A DNA stretch of 54,193 nucleotides from Candidatus Methylomirabilis sp. (GCA_020722985.1 DYJU01000003.1:1-54193), one strand, 5' to 3'; positions 30,279 to 41,612 are shown, counted from the first letter of the stretch. A program made the numbers and translations. The notes: a model not told the origin generated them from the letters alone.

Positions 30279-32039
30279 TTATAAATCAATTTTAATATTT
30301 AACTCTTTTAATTGTTTTTCAGTAACTTCCGAAGGAGCATCGGTCAATGGGCATTGCGCTTTTTGTGTCTTAGGGAAAGCAATAACATCCCTTATTGAAG
30401 AACTATTTGTTAAAATCATAACCAATCTATCAAGTCCTATTGCAAAACCACCATGTGGTGGAGCTCCAAATTTAAAAGCATCTAATAAAAATCCAAATTT
30501 TTGTTTTCTTTCTTCCTCATCTATTTTTAATATTGAAAACATTTTATCCTGCAAATCTTTCTTATGTATTCTTATACTCCCACCGCCTAATTCAGTTCCA
30601 TTTAATACCAGATCATACGCCTTGGCTCTTGCCTTTTCAGGTGAAGAATCAAGTAAATCTTTATCTTCATTCATAATTGATGTAAATGGATGATGCATTG
30701 CAACATATCTTTTTTCCTCTTCACTATATTCAAGTAACGGGAACTCTTTTACCCATAAAAAATTTAACTTGTTTTTATCAATTAAATTATACTTTTCACC
30801 TATATAAAGTCGCACCCTGCCTAAAATTTCGTTTACTTTGTTTTCGTTGTCTGCCATAAAAAAAACAATGTCACCTCTTTCAACATTGGTAATCTGTTTT
30901 AAGTTATTGATTTTTTCTTCATTTAAAAATTTAACTATAGGGGATTCTGCTTTTTCTACAAACTTAATCCACGCCATACCTGATGCCCCATTAGATTGTG
31001 CATACGCAACCAGATCATCTATGTCTTTTCTTGATAAATTTTCTGCTGCTTTTTTAAAATTTATTGCTTTTACTATCCCTCCATTTTCAATAACCTGATT
31101 AAAAATTTTAAAACCCGACCCTTTAAAAACATCGCTAACATTTATAAGTTTCATTTCAAATCTTGTATCTGGTTTATCAGAACCATATTGATCCATCGCA
31201 TCCTTATATTTCATATGCGGAAAACTCTGATTAAAAACTATACCTAAAATTTTTGAAAAGATATCTTTAACCAGTCCTTCTATTATATTAATTACATCTT
31301 CCACATCAACAAATGACATTTCTAAATCTATCTGTGTAAACTCCGGTTGCCTGTCTGCTCTTAAATCTTCATCCCTGAAACATCTTACAATTTGATAGTA
31401 TCTATCAAAACCAGAAACCATTAAAATCTGTTTCATCGTCTGTGGCGACTGTGGCAACGCATAAAATTTTCCCGGATTTACTCTACTCGGGACAAGATAA
31501 TCCCTTGCACCTTCTGGTGTGCTTTTAATAAGAAATGGAGTTTCTACTTCTATAAATCCATTTTTATTTAAGTATTCTCTTGTAATTTGATAAACCTTAT
31601 GTCTGATATAAAGATTATTAAAAATTTTATGGCGTCTTAGATCTAAATAACGATATTTTAAGCGAACATCTTCACTAACATCAATATCGTCTTCTATCAT
31701 AAATGGTGGTGTTTCTGATTCATTAAAAACTTCTAATTCTTCAGCAACAATCTCAACTTCACCTGTTTTTATTTTTGTATTTTCAGTTCCTGGTGGTCGC
31801 TTACGAACTATACCTTTTATACCAAGGACATATTCATTTCTTAATTTATGAGCTTTTTCATGTAATTCCCTATTTTTTTCCGGATCAAAAACAATCTGAA
31901 CAATTCCTTCTCTATCTCTTATATCCAAAAAAATAATTCCGCCGTGATCGCGTCTTGTTGAAAGCCATCCGTTAATAATTACTTCTTTACCAATATCACT
32001 ACTATTAACTTCACCACAATACTTTGTGCGTTTTAACAT
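30279..32039 (-). CDS. aspS: Aspartyl-tRNA synthetase (bacterial type)
   Basis: 586 aa; [78 protein letters not shown]. Confidence 0.98.
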   Translation of the reverse strand: MLKRTKYCGEVNSSDIGKEVIINGWLSTRRDHGGIIFLDIRDREGIVQIVFDPEKNRELHEKAHKLRNEYVLGIKGIVRKRPPGTENTKIKTGEVEIVAEELEVFNESETPPFMIEDDIDVSEDVRLKYRYLDLRRHKIFNNLYIRHKVYQITREYLNKNGFIEVETPFLIKSTPEGARDYLVPSRVNPGKFYALPQSPQTMKQILMVSGFDRYYQIVRCFRDEDLRADRQPEFTQIDLEMSFVDVEDVINIIEGLVKDIFSKILGIVFNQSFPHMKYKDAMDQYGSDKPDTRFEMKLINVSDVFKGSGFKIFNQVIENGGIVKAINFKKAAENLSRKDIDDLVAYAQSNGASGMAWIKFVEKAESPIVKFLNEEKINNLKQITNVERGDIVFFMADNENKVNEILGRVRLYIGEKYNLIDKNKLNFLWVKEFPLLEYSEEEKRYVAMHHPFTSIMNEDKDLLDSSPEKARAKAYDLVLNGTELGGGSIRIHKKDLQDKMFSILKIDEEERKQKFGFLLDAFKFGAPPHGGFAIGLDRLVMILTNSSSIRDVIAFPKTQKAQCPLTDAPSEVTEKQLKELNIKIDL

Positions 32040-32083
32040 TTTCCCTTTTCCTTATGTAAAAATTTATGAAATTTTAATTAAGA

Positions 32084-32587
32084 TTAGAATCTGAAATTAT
32101 AAGCTAATAAGGGGTGAAAATTATCATATGATTCCTGCTGAACTTTAAATTCCAGGTTATGTTCTATATTATATTGTTCTGCTGCCCTTCCAGCCATCGC
32201 AATGTCTGCAACCCATCCAATTGCAAATAACGCAACACCTGAAAATAAAGTAATAAGCCCTCCCCTTTTTACTGTATCTGTATTTCCACCAATTGAAGTA
32301 AAATTATTTGGTGTTGCAGTTATCAAATAACCCACACCTATTGTAATAAGCGAAATTACTTCTGTTCCAAATAATGTAAGTCCCATCCTGTAATCCTCTG
32401 AATAAAAATGTCCAAACCCATGCGCCAAAAGGCCAGGTCCAATTGCAATTACTGTTGCAAGTATAGGGTCTTTTGGTTCTAAAATTGCCTCATCAATAAC
32501 AACATCAGAAGTCTGGGAAAAAACAGGAAATAATATTACAAAAGAAAAAATTAATATCAAAGTTAAAGATATTATTCTTTTTTTCAT
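32084..32587 (-). CDS. Hypothetical exported/membrane protein
   Basis: 167 aa; signal peptide, GPGLLAHGFGHFYSEDYRMGLTLFGTEV, two further TM segments. Confidence 0.6.
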   Translation of the reverse strand: MKKRIISLTLILIFSFVILFPVFSQTSDVVIDEAILEPKDPILATVIAIGPGLLAHGFGHFYSEDYRMGLTLFGTEVISLITIGVGYLITATPNNFTSIGGNTDTVKRGGLITLFSGVALFAIGWVADIAMAGRAAEQYNIEHNLEFKVQQESYDNFHPLLAYNFRF

Positions 32588-32755
32588 TAAAAGTCCTCCT
32601 GAATTCTATAAAGTATTTTAAAAATAACATAATAATATTAAAAAGTCAATGTTTTTTTGGATTTTTGAACCTTGGAACCACAATAAAAAGGAAAAGTGTC
32701 TTTCTTATAAAATAATAGTAATAATAAGAATATTTAATTTGCACAGTAGCCAACA

Positions 32756-32900
32756 TTTTGTTTTTTCAACTACTATACTGCTTCATTAAGACTCATTATT
32801 ACCCTTATTTTTCCAGTTATACTTACCTTTCGGTTTCCTGAGTATGAAACTTCAAGTGTTTTATATAACTTTTATAAGTTCCTTCTGGCAACTAAATTAC
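32756..32900 (+). repeat. MITE-like element, degenerate right-half fragment
   Basis: CAACTACTATACTGCTTCATTAAGACTCAT...CTTTCGGTTTCCTGAGTATGA...CTTCTGGCAACTAAATTAC aligns with the right half of the family. Confidence 0.65.
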
Positions 32901-33000
32901 GTAAAAACCATATCAAAAATAGAAAAAAGTGAAGATGAATAAATGAGGAATTATTAGTATTCTATGAATGTCCCAAAGGGCACTGGAAATAAAATTCCTC

Positions 33001-33324
33001 GTAACAGTTTAGCCACTGGTAGAATAAAATTAATCTATAAATAAATTCTTGTTTTATCTGTCATTGCGAAGTCAGGCGAACGAGACCTTTGGTCTTCTAT
33101 TACACTGTTTGATGAGTCTGACAAAGCAATCTTGATTTTATACCCGATTGCCTTTTCGCCTTGTTTTCTTCCGCTTTTAACTGCCAGATTGCTTCCTTAA
33201 ACCTCATATACCCTTATTTTTCCTTCTTAACTTTTCTTTCGGCTTCCTTGCAATGACAGTGTTATATATTTACTTAATTGTAGCCACACTTTTCCAAGTT
33301 CACTTCTGGTGGCTGAACTATTAT
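33001..33324 (+). repeat. MITE-like element copy 6 (complete), flanked by exact 8-bp duplication AATTCCTC
   Basis: GTAACAGTTTAGCCACTGG...GGTGGCTGAACTATTAT; flanks 32993-33000 and 33325-33332 identical. Confidence 0.93.
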
Positions 33325-33401
33325 AATTCCTCAAGTCTGACAATCCTACAATAATTAGTTAGATTCCCCAAACATAAGTGATCCATTATCATAAAAACAT
33401 T

Positions 33402-35561
33402 TTATATCTCGTCCCTCAACTTTTTTGCTAATTTTATTAAATTACTTAATGAAGATCTTGTTTCTTCCCAATTTCTTGTTTTTAAGCCACAGTCAGGATT
33501 GATCCAGAAATTTTCTTTAGAAATCTTTTGTAATGCTCTTTTAACAATATCCATCATTTCTTCTACTGATGGAACAATTGGTGAATGAATATCCCATACC
33601 CCAAGTCCAATCTGATGTTTAAAATCAATTCCTTCAAAAGACTCAATGATATCCCCTTTACTTCTTGATGCCTCAATAGAGATAACATCAAAATCCATCT
33701 TATTAATATAATCTATAATTTCTCCAAATTCCGAATAACACATATGGGTATGTATTTGGATTTCAGGAGAAATATTTGTAGTTAAATTAAATGCTTTAAT
33801 TGCCCAATCAAAATATCCTTTCCAATCTCTCTTTTTAATAGGGGCTTTTTCACGAAAAGCAGGTTCATCAATCTGAACAATCTTGATTCCCTCTTTTTCG
33901 TAATCTAAAATTTCATCCCTTAAAGATAAAGCAAGTTGATATGCTATATTTTCAATAGGGATATCCTCCCTGTAATAACTCCAGGCAAGAATTGTAACAG
34001 GACCAGTTAACATTCCTTTAACAGTTTTATTGGTCTTTGATTGTGCATATTTGATTTCATCTATTGTCATTGGATTTGGCCTTGAAATATCACCAAAGAT
34101 GATTGGCGGTCTATAAACACGCGTTCCATAAGATAATACCCACCCATTTTGTGTGGTAACAAAACCAGAAAGTTTTTGAGCAAAGAATTCAACCATATCC
34201 GTTCTTTCAAACTCACCATGTACTAAAACATCTAATCCAATATCTTCCTGGAATTTTATTACCTTATCAATCTCACTTCTAATAAATGCTTTATATTCTT
34301 CAAATGATATTTCTTTTTTCAGGTAAGATTTTCTTTTTTTTCTAACTTCACCTGTTTGGGGAAAACTTCCTATGGTTGTGGTTGGAAATAGTGGAAGATT
34401 CAGTAATTTATCTTGTATTTTTCTTCTTTCCTGGTAAGAAACTTTTTTAACAAAATCTTCTTGCTTTAAAGTATCTATCCTTTTTTGAACTTCATCATTT
34501 CTGCCATAACTTCCTAATACATATTTTTCAGGAGTCTCCTTTTTGTCTTCAAAACACAGACCAATCGTTTTTAATTCTTCCAGTTTCTCTGTGGCGAAAG
34601 ATAAAACTTTCTTTAAATTAACATCCATCTTATTTTCAAATGCAGTAGAAATAGGAAGATGATACAAAGGTGCAGCATTAGAAACCATAAGATTAGTTAC
34701 TTTCTTTGATAAAATTTTTAACTTGCTAACTGCGTTATAAATATCTTCTTTCCAGACATTCCTACCATCTACTAATCCAGCTATTAGTATTTTATCCTCA
34801 GGAAAACCTTTTTCTAATATGTATTCATAATTTGTCTTATCATGAACAAAATCCAGTCCTATTGCTGAAACAGGCAAAGATAGTAAATCTTCTATAAAAT
34901 CAACTGAACTATAATAAGTCATAAGAGTTACTTTACATTTTAAATCTCCAAGTGAATTATATCCTTTCTTTATAAGAGAAATTTCATCTTTTTCTAAATC
35001 CATAACAAATGCTGGTTCATCAATTTGGGCCTGTTTATAATTAGACAAAATCTCTCTATAAACATTAATCAAATTTAAAAACAAATCAGGAAAATCTTTT
35101 TTATCAATCCCCTTAGATAATTTTAAAAAAGTAAATGGACCTATAAATTGAGGGAAGGAACATTTTTTAAACTGAACAGCTATATTTTCAAGATTTACTT
35201 TAAAAGAAGGATTTTTTATTTTACTAAAATCAGTAACTAAGTAGTGATAATTAGTATTGAACCATTTCGTCATTTCTAATGCTTTCATACCACGGCTAAG
35301 TTCATAATATTCTTTTAAATTTTTTGGTTCATAAATTCCTGACAATATAGTTGTATCAAGCATGGGGTCATAAAAAGATATTTCACCTTGAGGAAAAGTG
35401 TCCACATATTTAGTATATATTTCAATTTGTTGTTTTTGTATATTGGATAAAACACCGATAACTTTTTCTTCATCTACTTCATCTTTCCAGTAATCCTCTA
35501 TAACTTTCTTATATTCTCTGTTAATTCCGATCCTTGGAAAACCATAAGCATAAATTTTCAT
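33402..35561 (-). CDS. metE: Cobalamin-independent methionine synthase
   Basis: 719 aa two-domain MetE; FPTTTIGSFPQTGEVRKKR, VHGEFERTDMVEFFA, GMLTGPVTILAWSY, IQIDEPAFRE, HTHMCYSEF, NPDCGLKTR. Confidence 0.96.
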   Translation of the reverse strand: MKIYAYGFPRIGINREYKKVIEDYWKDEVDEEKVIGVLSNIQKQQIEIYTKYVDTFPQGEISFYDPMLDTTILSGIYEPKNLKEYYELSRGMKALEMTKWFNTNYHYLVTDFSKIKNPSFKVNLENIAVQFKKCSFPQFIGPFTFLKLSKGIDKKDFPDLFLNLINVYREILSNYKQAQIDEPAFVMDLEKDEISLIKKGYNSLGDLKCKVTLMTYYSSVDFIEDLLSLPVSAIGLDFVHDKTNYEYILEKGFPEDKILIAGLVDGRNVWKEDIYNAVSKLKILSKKVTNLMVSNAAPLYHLPISTAFENKMDVNLKKVLSFATEKLEELKTIGLCFEDKKETPEKYVLGSYGRNDEVQKRIDTLKQEDFVKKVSYQERRKIQDKLLNLPLFPTTTIGSFPQTGEVRKKRKSYLKKEISFEEYKAFIRSEIDKVIKFQEDIGLDVLVHGEFERTDMVEFFAQKLSGFVTTQNGWVLSYGTRVYRPPIIFGDISRPNPMTIDEIKYAQSKTNKTVKGMLTGPVTILAWSYYREDIPIENIAYQLALSLRDEILDYEKEGIKIVQIDEPAFREKAPIKKRDWKGYFDWAIKAFNLTTNISPEIQIHTHMCYSEFGEIIDYINKMDFDVISIEASRSKGDIIESFEGIDFKHQIGLGVWDIHSPIVPSVEEMMDIVKRALQKISKENFWINPDCGLKTRNWEETRSSLSNLIKLAKKLRDEI

Positions 35562-35666
35562 TTCTAACCTCCTCTTATGATAAAAATAAAAATTTTTTAA
35601 AATATCTAATTTTATTTAGTAGTTCTTAAATCAACAATAAAATAAATTTTAAAAATTTATTAAAAA

Positions 35667-37667
35667 TTATAAATTAACTTCTACTCCTGCCATAACTTCC
35701 CTGCCGGGCATCGGGATTTTGTTTATTACCATATAATCTTTATTATCAAAAATGTTAGAAATATTTAAATTTATTAAAAAATTTTCATTTAATTCATGAA
35801 TAAAATAACCATTAAAAATATAATAATCTTTCATTAACCTTTTTTTCGTATCAAATCTAAAATCAACATACTCCCCATTTAAACCCACTCTTGCCTTATA
35901 TGGTAAAATTATTTCACAGAATCCTGTTATTTTATCTTCGGGACTGTATGGCAATTTTTCTCCTGTTTTCCCATCAATTGCATAAAGATAAGTATAATTA
36001 AAACCGGTATTAAAAAAATTAAACGGCATAAACTTAACTGATGTTTCAATACCAAATATACTGGCCGAATCAATATTCACAGGTTGACTTTTATCATAAC
36101 TCATATAATCTGTTTCAACCTGCCATTTTATTAAATCAACAACATCTTTTTTAAAAACACTTATTGATTCTGATATATTTTTATCTTTTTTGGTTAAGCC
36201 AGTTTCATAAGAATATGATTTTTCTGTTTTTAAATTTTTATTACCATATATTTCAGAAGTATAGGTAAATCCTCCACCAAAATCATATACTGTTTTTTCA
36301 TTCCAGAAAAGTTCCATTAAAGTCGGCGCTGAAAAACCATATTCTAATGTCCCAAAAATTTCTAAACCCTGGTCAAAAAGATATTTAATTCCTATACTTC
36401 CACTTTTTCCCTGACCAAAAAATTGATTATTATCTATCCTGCCAGAAGTATTTAAGGTTAACCTGTCAAAAAGAAAAAAGGTAATATTGGCAAAATAAGC
36501 ATTATTATTTACAGAATTCTCCCCTGCCTTTGTGCTGTTTAAACCCTGATTGGAAATTTCAAATCCTAAAATTCCTTTAAAAAAATCACCTTCCTCATAA
36601 AGTCCTGAAATTTGAATTAAATTTTCTTTTTTTATGTGCCTGTCATCTATACCAAAAGAAACATCTTTATAAATCAAATCTCCGCCTCTCATAAATCCGA
36701 ATGCTTTTAATTTAACCAAATTCAAATTTACAAATTCATTAAATCCAACGCCAAAGATCTCATCATATTGTTTTGCATCTGGGGTTGGTCCAAATTCATT
36801 ATAAGGTATGCTGTTATTTCTTTTCGCATAATATCCTGATACCTCAGTTAAACTATTTTCTGTGCCAAAACTTCCTTTAAAATTTGCATTTCTTTTTAAA
36901 TAATTGGAATTAATAAAATAACCATTTGACTTTTCTTCTGAACCAGAAATTGTGTAATCAAAATTAAAAATTTTATAATTACTTAATAGGACTAATTTTT
37001 GTGTATTATTTGATCCATAGCCCGCCTCACCCTTTATTAATCGCTTTTCTTTTTCTGCGCTTATTAGATTAATAACGCCTGCTGATGAATTAGCACCATA
37101 AATTGATGATAACCCTCCCTTTACAACTTCTATTTTATCAATTCCAGAAAGGTCTAGTAAAGAAAGATCCGTATCCTGAGTGCCTAAATCATTTACAGGA
37201 ATACCATTTATCAATATTAAACTCTGCCTTGAACCTGAGTTTCTTAAAGATAAAGTTGCAAGTGTATTTTTAGGGCCATATCGTCTTATATTAATTCCTG
37301 GCACATATTCTAAGACATCCTGAACACTCCCGGTATTTGTGTATCTTTTAAATTCACTATTCTCTATTTTACTAACACAGCGAGGTATTAATCCTATATT
37401 TTCTGTTATTTGCCCTGCTGAAACTATTACTTCTCCTATATCTTTATTTGATTTTTCCATATCAACTTCCTTTGGTTTAAATTCATAAATTCCAGTATTT
37501 TTAGGTTGTTGATAAGAAGGTTGCTGCAAATCTTTTCCAGTGGCTGGCTGTTTTTGGTCTGTTTCTCCGCTTTCATAGATTCCCTTGATAACATTGTAAT
37601 CCTCAGAATAAGAAAAAACATTTAAAACAAAAAACAAACTGAAAACTAAAAATAAAAATCTCTTCAT
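35667..37667 (-). CDS. btuB: TonB-dependent receptor (BtuB-like, probable cobalamin receptor)
   Basis: 666 aa; plug domain VQDVLEYVPGINIRRYGPKNTLATLSLRNSGSRQSLILINGIPVND, barrel, C-terminal strand; first position in uptake cluster order. Confidence 0.88.
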   Translation of the reverse strand: MKRFLFLVFSLFFVLNVFSYSEDYNVIKGIYESGETDQKQPATGKDLQQPSYQQPKNTGIYEFKPKEVDMEKSNKDIGEVIVSAGQITENIGLIPRCVSKIENSEFKRYTNTGSVQDVLEYVPGINIRRYGPKNTLATLSLRNSGSRQSLILINGIPVNDLGTQDTDLSLLDLSGIDKIEVVKGGLSSIYGANSSAGVINLISAEKEKRLIKGEAGYGSNNTQKLVLLSNYKIFNFDYTISGSEEKSNGYFINSNYLKRNANFKGSFGTENSLTEVSGYYAKRNNSIPYNEFGPTPDAKQYDEIFGVGFNEFVNLNLVKLKAFGFMRGGDLIYKDVSFGIDDRHIKKENLIQISGLYEEGDFFKGILGFEISNQGLNSTKAGENSVNNNAYFANITFFLFDRLTLNTSGRIDNNQFFGQGKSGSIGIKYLFDQGLEIFGTLEYGFSAPTLMELFWNEKTVYDFGGGFTYTSEIYGNKNLKTEKSYSYETGLTKKDKNISESISVFKKDVVDLIKWQVETDYMSYDKSQPVNIDSASIFGIETSVKFMPFNFFNTGFNYTYLYAIDGKTGEKLPYSPEDKITGFCEIILPYKARVGLNGEYVDFRFDTKKRLMKDYYIFNGYFIHELNENFLINLNISNIFDNKDYMVINKIPMPGREVMAGVEVNL

Positions 37668-38470
37668 CTTTTACCTCCTTTTGTTTTGTTTTTATAAAAA
37701 ATAAAAATATTTGTTTTATTTGTAACAGGATTTTTACCTATTTTAAAATTATTTATTTTATAAATATTTTTAATTAAATTTTTATTCAAAACTTCGTTTA
37801 TTTTACCTGATTTTATTATATTGCCGTTATTTAATAAGATAATTTTATCGCAAATTTCAGAAGCTAAATTTATATCATGCAATACCAGCAAAATGGTTTT
37901 GCCATTTCCTTTTAACTCATTTAATATATTTACAAGTTCTATCTGATGTAAAATATCTAAATATGCAAGAGGTTCATCAAGTATAATAAAATCCGAATTC
38001 TGACATATAGCCCTTGCTATTAAAACTATTCTTTTTTCGCCACCGCTTAACATGAAAAATTTCTTATCTTTCTTTTCTAATAAATTAAATTTTATCAATA
38101 AATCTTTAACTATTTTTTTATCATTTTCACTGAAAAATCCGATACTATTTGAAAAAGGCCTTCTACCCATAAAAATTATCTCTTCCACTGTATAATCAAA
38201 TAACCCTTCAAATATCTGGGGGATATAAGAAATTTTTTTTGCTTTTTCTATTGCTGATAATTCTTTAATATTTTTTTCATTAACCCAAATTACACCTGAA
38301 AAATTTTCAATTATTCCACATAAAATTTTAGAAACAGTCGTTTTCCCGGCTCCATTCGGTCCTATCAAAGCAGCGATTTCCCCTTTTTCTATTTCAAAAT
38401 TAATATTATTTAATTTAAAACCATTATTTTTATAAGTAAAATTTAAATTTTTTACTTTTATAAAATTCAT
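37664..38470 (-). CDS. btuD: Cobalamin-type ABC transporter ATPase
   Basis: 268 aa; ALIGPNGAGKTTVSKIL, LSGGEKRIVLIARAI, FIILDEPLAYLD. Confidence 0.9.
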   Translation of the reverse strand: MNFIKVKNLNFTYKNNGFKLNNINFEIEKGEIAALIGPNGAGKTTVSKILCGIIENFSGVIWVNEKNIKELSAIEKAKKISYIPQIFEGLFDYTVEEIIFMGRRPFSNSIGFFSENDKKIVKDLLIKFNLLEKKDKKFFMLSGGEKRIVLIARAICQNSDFIILDEPLAYLDILHQIELVNILNELKGNGKTILLVLHDINLASEICDKIILLNNGNIIKSGKINEVLNKNLIKNIYKINNFKIGKNPVTNKTNIFIFYKNKTKGGKR

Positions 38471-39441
38471 ATTTTTTTCCTTTTTAAAATAAGAAAAATA
38501 AAAACAGGCGCTCCAATTAATCCTGTAATTATACCAACAGGTATTTCACCAGGCAAAAATAAAGAACGAGCAAGTGTATCAGAAATCAATAAAAATAACC
38601 CTCCTCCTAAAAATGATGCTGGCAATAGAAATCTGGCATCATTTCCAATAAAATATCTCATGATATGCGGAATAACAAGCCCAATAAAACCAATAACACC
38701 ACTTAAAGAAACACAAAAAGCAACTATCAAACTTGATAGAGCAAAATAATAGAATTTTATGAACTCCACATTAACCCCTAATGTTTTTGCTTCTTCTTCA
38801 CCTAAGGAGAGTATATTTAAATCATAAGAAAATATAAATGATAATAAAAAAACAATTAATAAAAAAATAAAAGTAATATTAATATATATACTTTTCATAC
38901 TTGATAAATCTCCCATTAACCAGAACATTACTTTTATCAAATCTTTATTAAAAATAGCAGAGAGCAACATAACAATAGATGATAAAAATGATCCTGTAAT
39001 AACCCCAATAAGCAATAAAGAAATTATATTGATTTTCCCATCTGCCAGAGAAATCCTGTATACAAAAAGCATTGTTAAAAGTGAAGTTAAAAAAGCCAGA
39101 AAAGTTATATTACTGAATCCTGCTATTATGCCAATGGATGCGCCCAATGCTGCACCTGATGAAATACCAGTGATAAAAGGATCTGCAAGCGGATTTTTTA
39201 AAATACTCTGTAGAATAACTCCACTTATTGCAAGTAACCCACCTATAAAAATACTTAATAAAATTCTGGGCAATCTTATTTCCAGTATTATTGTTTTAAC
39301 GTCACCATCTATATTTTTATTTAAAATGTTTGATATGATTTCATTATAACCAATATTTATACTCCCTATTTTTATTGTCCAAAAAAAAGAAAAAATAAGT
39401 ACAAAAAACAAAACAGATAAAAAAATAATTTTATTTTTCAT
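38467..39441 (-). CDS. btuC: FecCD/BtuC family ABC transporter permease
   Basis: 324 aa; RLPRILLSIFIGGLLAISGVILQSILKNPLADPFITGISSGAALGAS, GVIGFIGLVIPHIMR. Confidence 0.92.
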   Translation of the reverse strand: MKNKIIFLSVLFFVLIFSFFWTIKIGSINIGYNEIISNILNKNIDGDVKTIILEIRLPRILLSIFIGGLLAISGVILQSILKNPLADPFITGISSGAALGASIGIIAGFSNITFLAFLTSLLTMLFVYRISLADGKINIISLLLIGVITGSFLSSIVMLLSAIFNKDLIKVMFWLMGDLSSMKSIYINITFIFLLIVFLLSFIFSYDLNILSLGEEEAKTLGVNVEFIKFYYFALSSLIVAFCVSLSGVIGFIGLVIPHIMRYFIGNDARFLLPASFLGGGLFLLISDTLARSLFLPGEIPVGIITGLIGAPVFIFLILKRKKI

Positions 39442-40261
39442 AATCCATACTCTTGTATATTCTATAAAGAAAATTTATGGCTTCAATAATTCTTGGGCCA
39501 GGTCTTAAAAAAATATCCTGTTTTTCTTTTTGTAAAATATAAATTTTATCTTTGAATTTTTTTAAAATAAAATTATTATTTTCTGGTTCATAAAATAAAA
39601 TTATTACTTCTGGAGATTTTTTTAAAATTTCTTCTTTTGATATTTTGGGATATTCTGATATTGTATTTTTAAAAATATTTTCACCACCAGCAAACTCAAC
39701 AATATCATTTATAAAAGAACTTCCACCTATTGCCATTTCTGGATTTCCCCATAATTCAAGATAAGTTTTTATCTTTTTTTTTGTATTTTTAACTTTTAAA
39801 TGACTTTTAAATTCTTTTATTTTATTGCAATTACCATCTAATAATTTACATAATAATTCCATATTTTTTATAATACCATTTATATTTTCAGGATATAAAA
39901 CAATAACCCCTATTTTTAATTCTTCTAATTTTTTTATTGCCTTTTTTTGTATTCCACCACCGGAAATAACAATATCAGGTTTTAATTTAACTATTGTCTC
40001 AATATCTGGATTTAAAAATGTTCCTGCCTTTTTTTTATTTTTGGTGTCCGGAGGGAAATCACAATTTTCTGATACAGCAATTAATTTATCCTGAGCACCT
40101 AAAAAATAAATTATTTCAGTATGTGCCGGAGATAAACTAATAATCCTTTTTACAGTGTTTTTTATTTCTATGCTTCTTTTTACGTCATCGGTAATTAAAA
40201 TTGCAAAAATATTGTTTAAAAATATTAAAAATTGTATAAATAAAATAACCCTTTTCATCAA
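39431..40261 (-). CDS. btuF: Cobalamin-type periplasmic binding protein
   Basis: 276 aa; RIISLSPAHTEIIYFLGAQDKLIAVSENCDFPPD, NPDIETIVKLKPDIVISGG. Confidence 0.88.
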   Translation of the reverse strand: MMKRVILFIQFLIFLNNIFAILITDDVKRSIEIKNTVKRIISLSPAHTEIIYFLGAQDKLIAVSENCDFPPDTKNKKKAGTFLNPDIETIVKLKPDIVISGGGIQKKAIKKLEELKIGVIVLYPENINGIIKNMELLCKLLDGNCNKIKEFKSHLKVKNTKKKIKTYLELWGNPEMAIGGSSFINDIVEFAGGENIFKNTISEYPKISKEEILKKSPEVIILFYEPENNNFILKKFKDKIYILQKEKQDIFLRPGPRIIEAINFLYRIYKSMDYEK

Positions 40262-40794
40262 TATTCAATTCCTTTTCTTGCAAAAATTTTCTTATTAAAA
40301 TAATGTTTTTTATTTTTAATTACAGAAACAAGATCTGCTATTTTTATCAAATCCCTATCTGCATCTCTTCCAGTTATAATTATTTCAACAAATTCGGGTT
40401 TTTTTAAAAGATTTTTAATGATTGAATTTTTATCAACCAATTTTAAATTTAAAAGATAAGTAAATTCATCAAGTATCACGACATCAAATTTTTTAGATGA
40501 AATAATTTTAAATACCTTTGATATATCTTTATTTACCTTTTCTTTTAGTTTTTCACTATTTAAATTTTTGTTAAAAAATGGGGCTTCCTGATTAAATCTT
40601 ATAAATTTAATATTTTTGATTCTTTTTAAAATTTTTTCCTCACTTATCTGGAAATTACCTTTTTTTAAAAATTGGCAAAAAAATACTTTTAAATTAGCGC
40701 CTGCTGCCCTTATTGCCAATCCTGCTGCTGCCGTTGTCTTCCCTTTGCCATTACCTGTATAAACCTGAATAAAACCTTTTTTTAATTTCATCAT
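40258..40794 (-). CDS. cobO: Cob(I)alamin adenosyltransferase, CobA/CobO type
   Basis: 178 aa; GFIQVYTGNGKGKTTAAAGLAIRAAGANLKVFFCQFLK, VVILDEFTYLLN, ITGRDADRDLIKIADLVS. Confidence 0.93.
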   Translation of the reverse strand: MMKLKKGFIQVYTGNGKGKTTAAAGLAIRAAGANLKVFFCQFLKKGNFQISEEKILKRIKNIKFIRFNQEAPFFNKNLNSEKLKEKVNKDISKVFKIISSKKFDVVILDEFTYLLNLKLVDKNSIIKNLLKKPEFVEIIITGRDADRDLIKIADLVSVIKNKKHYFNKKIFARKGIEY

Positions 40795-41400
40795 TTAAAT
40801 TCCTTTTATATGTAATTTAACCTTTTCTCTATCTTTTTTGCTTAAATGACATAATGAATTTAAACCAGGTACAAATGTAAAATTTTTCTTTTCATCATAA
40901 AAAATTTCTGAAATAGAAGCATTGTATATACGGATTCTTTTATATTCTTTTAAATTAAGAGCAAACGAAATAAAAGCTCTGACAACTCCTCCATGAGTTA
41001 CAACTAAAACATTTTTATATTTATATTTATTTAAAATATTTTTAAATATTTTTTTTAATCTTGCGAAAAATTCTTTATCCTTTTCACCATCAAATTTTTC
41101 CCTTGAAAAGAATAAATTATAATCTTTGCCTTCTAAACTGCTATAATTCCTTTCCCTTAATAATTTTGATTTTATAATTTCACCTTTAAATTTAATTTCT
41201 TTTTTTATTTTCTCAGCAGTCTTATATGCTCTTCTTAAATCACTTGATAAAATTACATCTATTTTTTTATCTTTAAAATATTTTCCTATCCTTTTCGCCT
41301 GATTTTCTCCATTTTTATTTAATTCAGTATCGCTATGTCCCTGAAATAAAAATTTATTATTCCATTCTGTTTCACCATGCCTTATAAGATAAATAATCAT
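40795..41400 (-). CDS. Histidine phosphatase family protein (CobC-like)
   Basis: 201 aa; IYLIRHGETEWNNKFLFQGHSDTELNKNGENQA, VVTHGGVVRAF; first gene after the riboswitch. Confidence 0.88.
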   Translation of the reverse strand: MIIYLIRHGETEWNNKFLFQGHSDTELNKNGENQAKRIGKYFKDKKIDVILSSDLRRAYKTAEKIKKEIKFKGEIIKSKLLRERNYSSLEGKDYNLFFSREKFDGEKDKEFFARLKKIFKNILNKYKYKNVLVVTHGGVVRAFISFALNLKEYKRIRIYNASISEIFYDEKKNFTFVPGLNSLCHLSKKDREKVKLHIKGI

Positions 41401-41422
41401 AAATAAATTCTCCTTAAAATAA

Positions 41423-41455
41423 TAAAACCCGGCAGCCTTCGCCGGGTATTTTTTA
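41423..41455 (-). terminator. Hairpin terminator between cobalamin riboswitch and operon
   Basis: ACCCGGCGAAGGCTGCCGGGT followed by TTTTATTATTTT on the minus strand. Confidence 0.85.
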
Positions 41456-41471
41456 TTTTAAATTAACATAT

Positions 41472-41612
41472 CTAAAAAACTTTCTTCCCTTTACGCGAAG
41501 GTACTTACCGGATTTAATGATAGACCGGGCTTATCGTTTTATTACAAAACGCATTACCGTTGCGCGACAGCGCTCCGAATCTCACAGAGACTTCCTTCAT
41601 TAAATCAGTTAT
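41472..41612 (-). promoter_or_regulatory. Cobalamin (B12) riboswitch
   Basis: Minus-strand GAAGGAAGTCTCTGTGAGATTCGGAGCGCTGTCGCGCAACGGTAATGCG...GATAAGCCCGGTCTATCA, with B12-box-like core GCGCTGTCGCGCAACGGTAA, upstream of the terminator and B12 genes. Confidence 0.93.

Noticed and set aside
35562-35666. A second riboswitch (cobalamin or SAM) directly upstream of metE
   Set aside because: The gap is ~105 bp, almost purely A/T, with no conserved B12-box or other riboswitch core.
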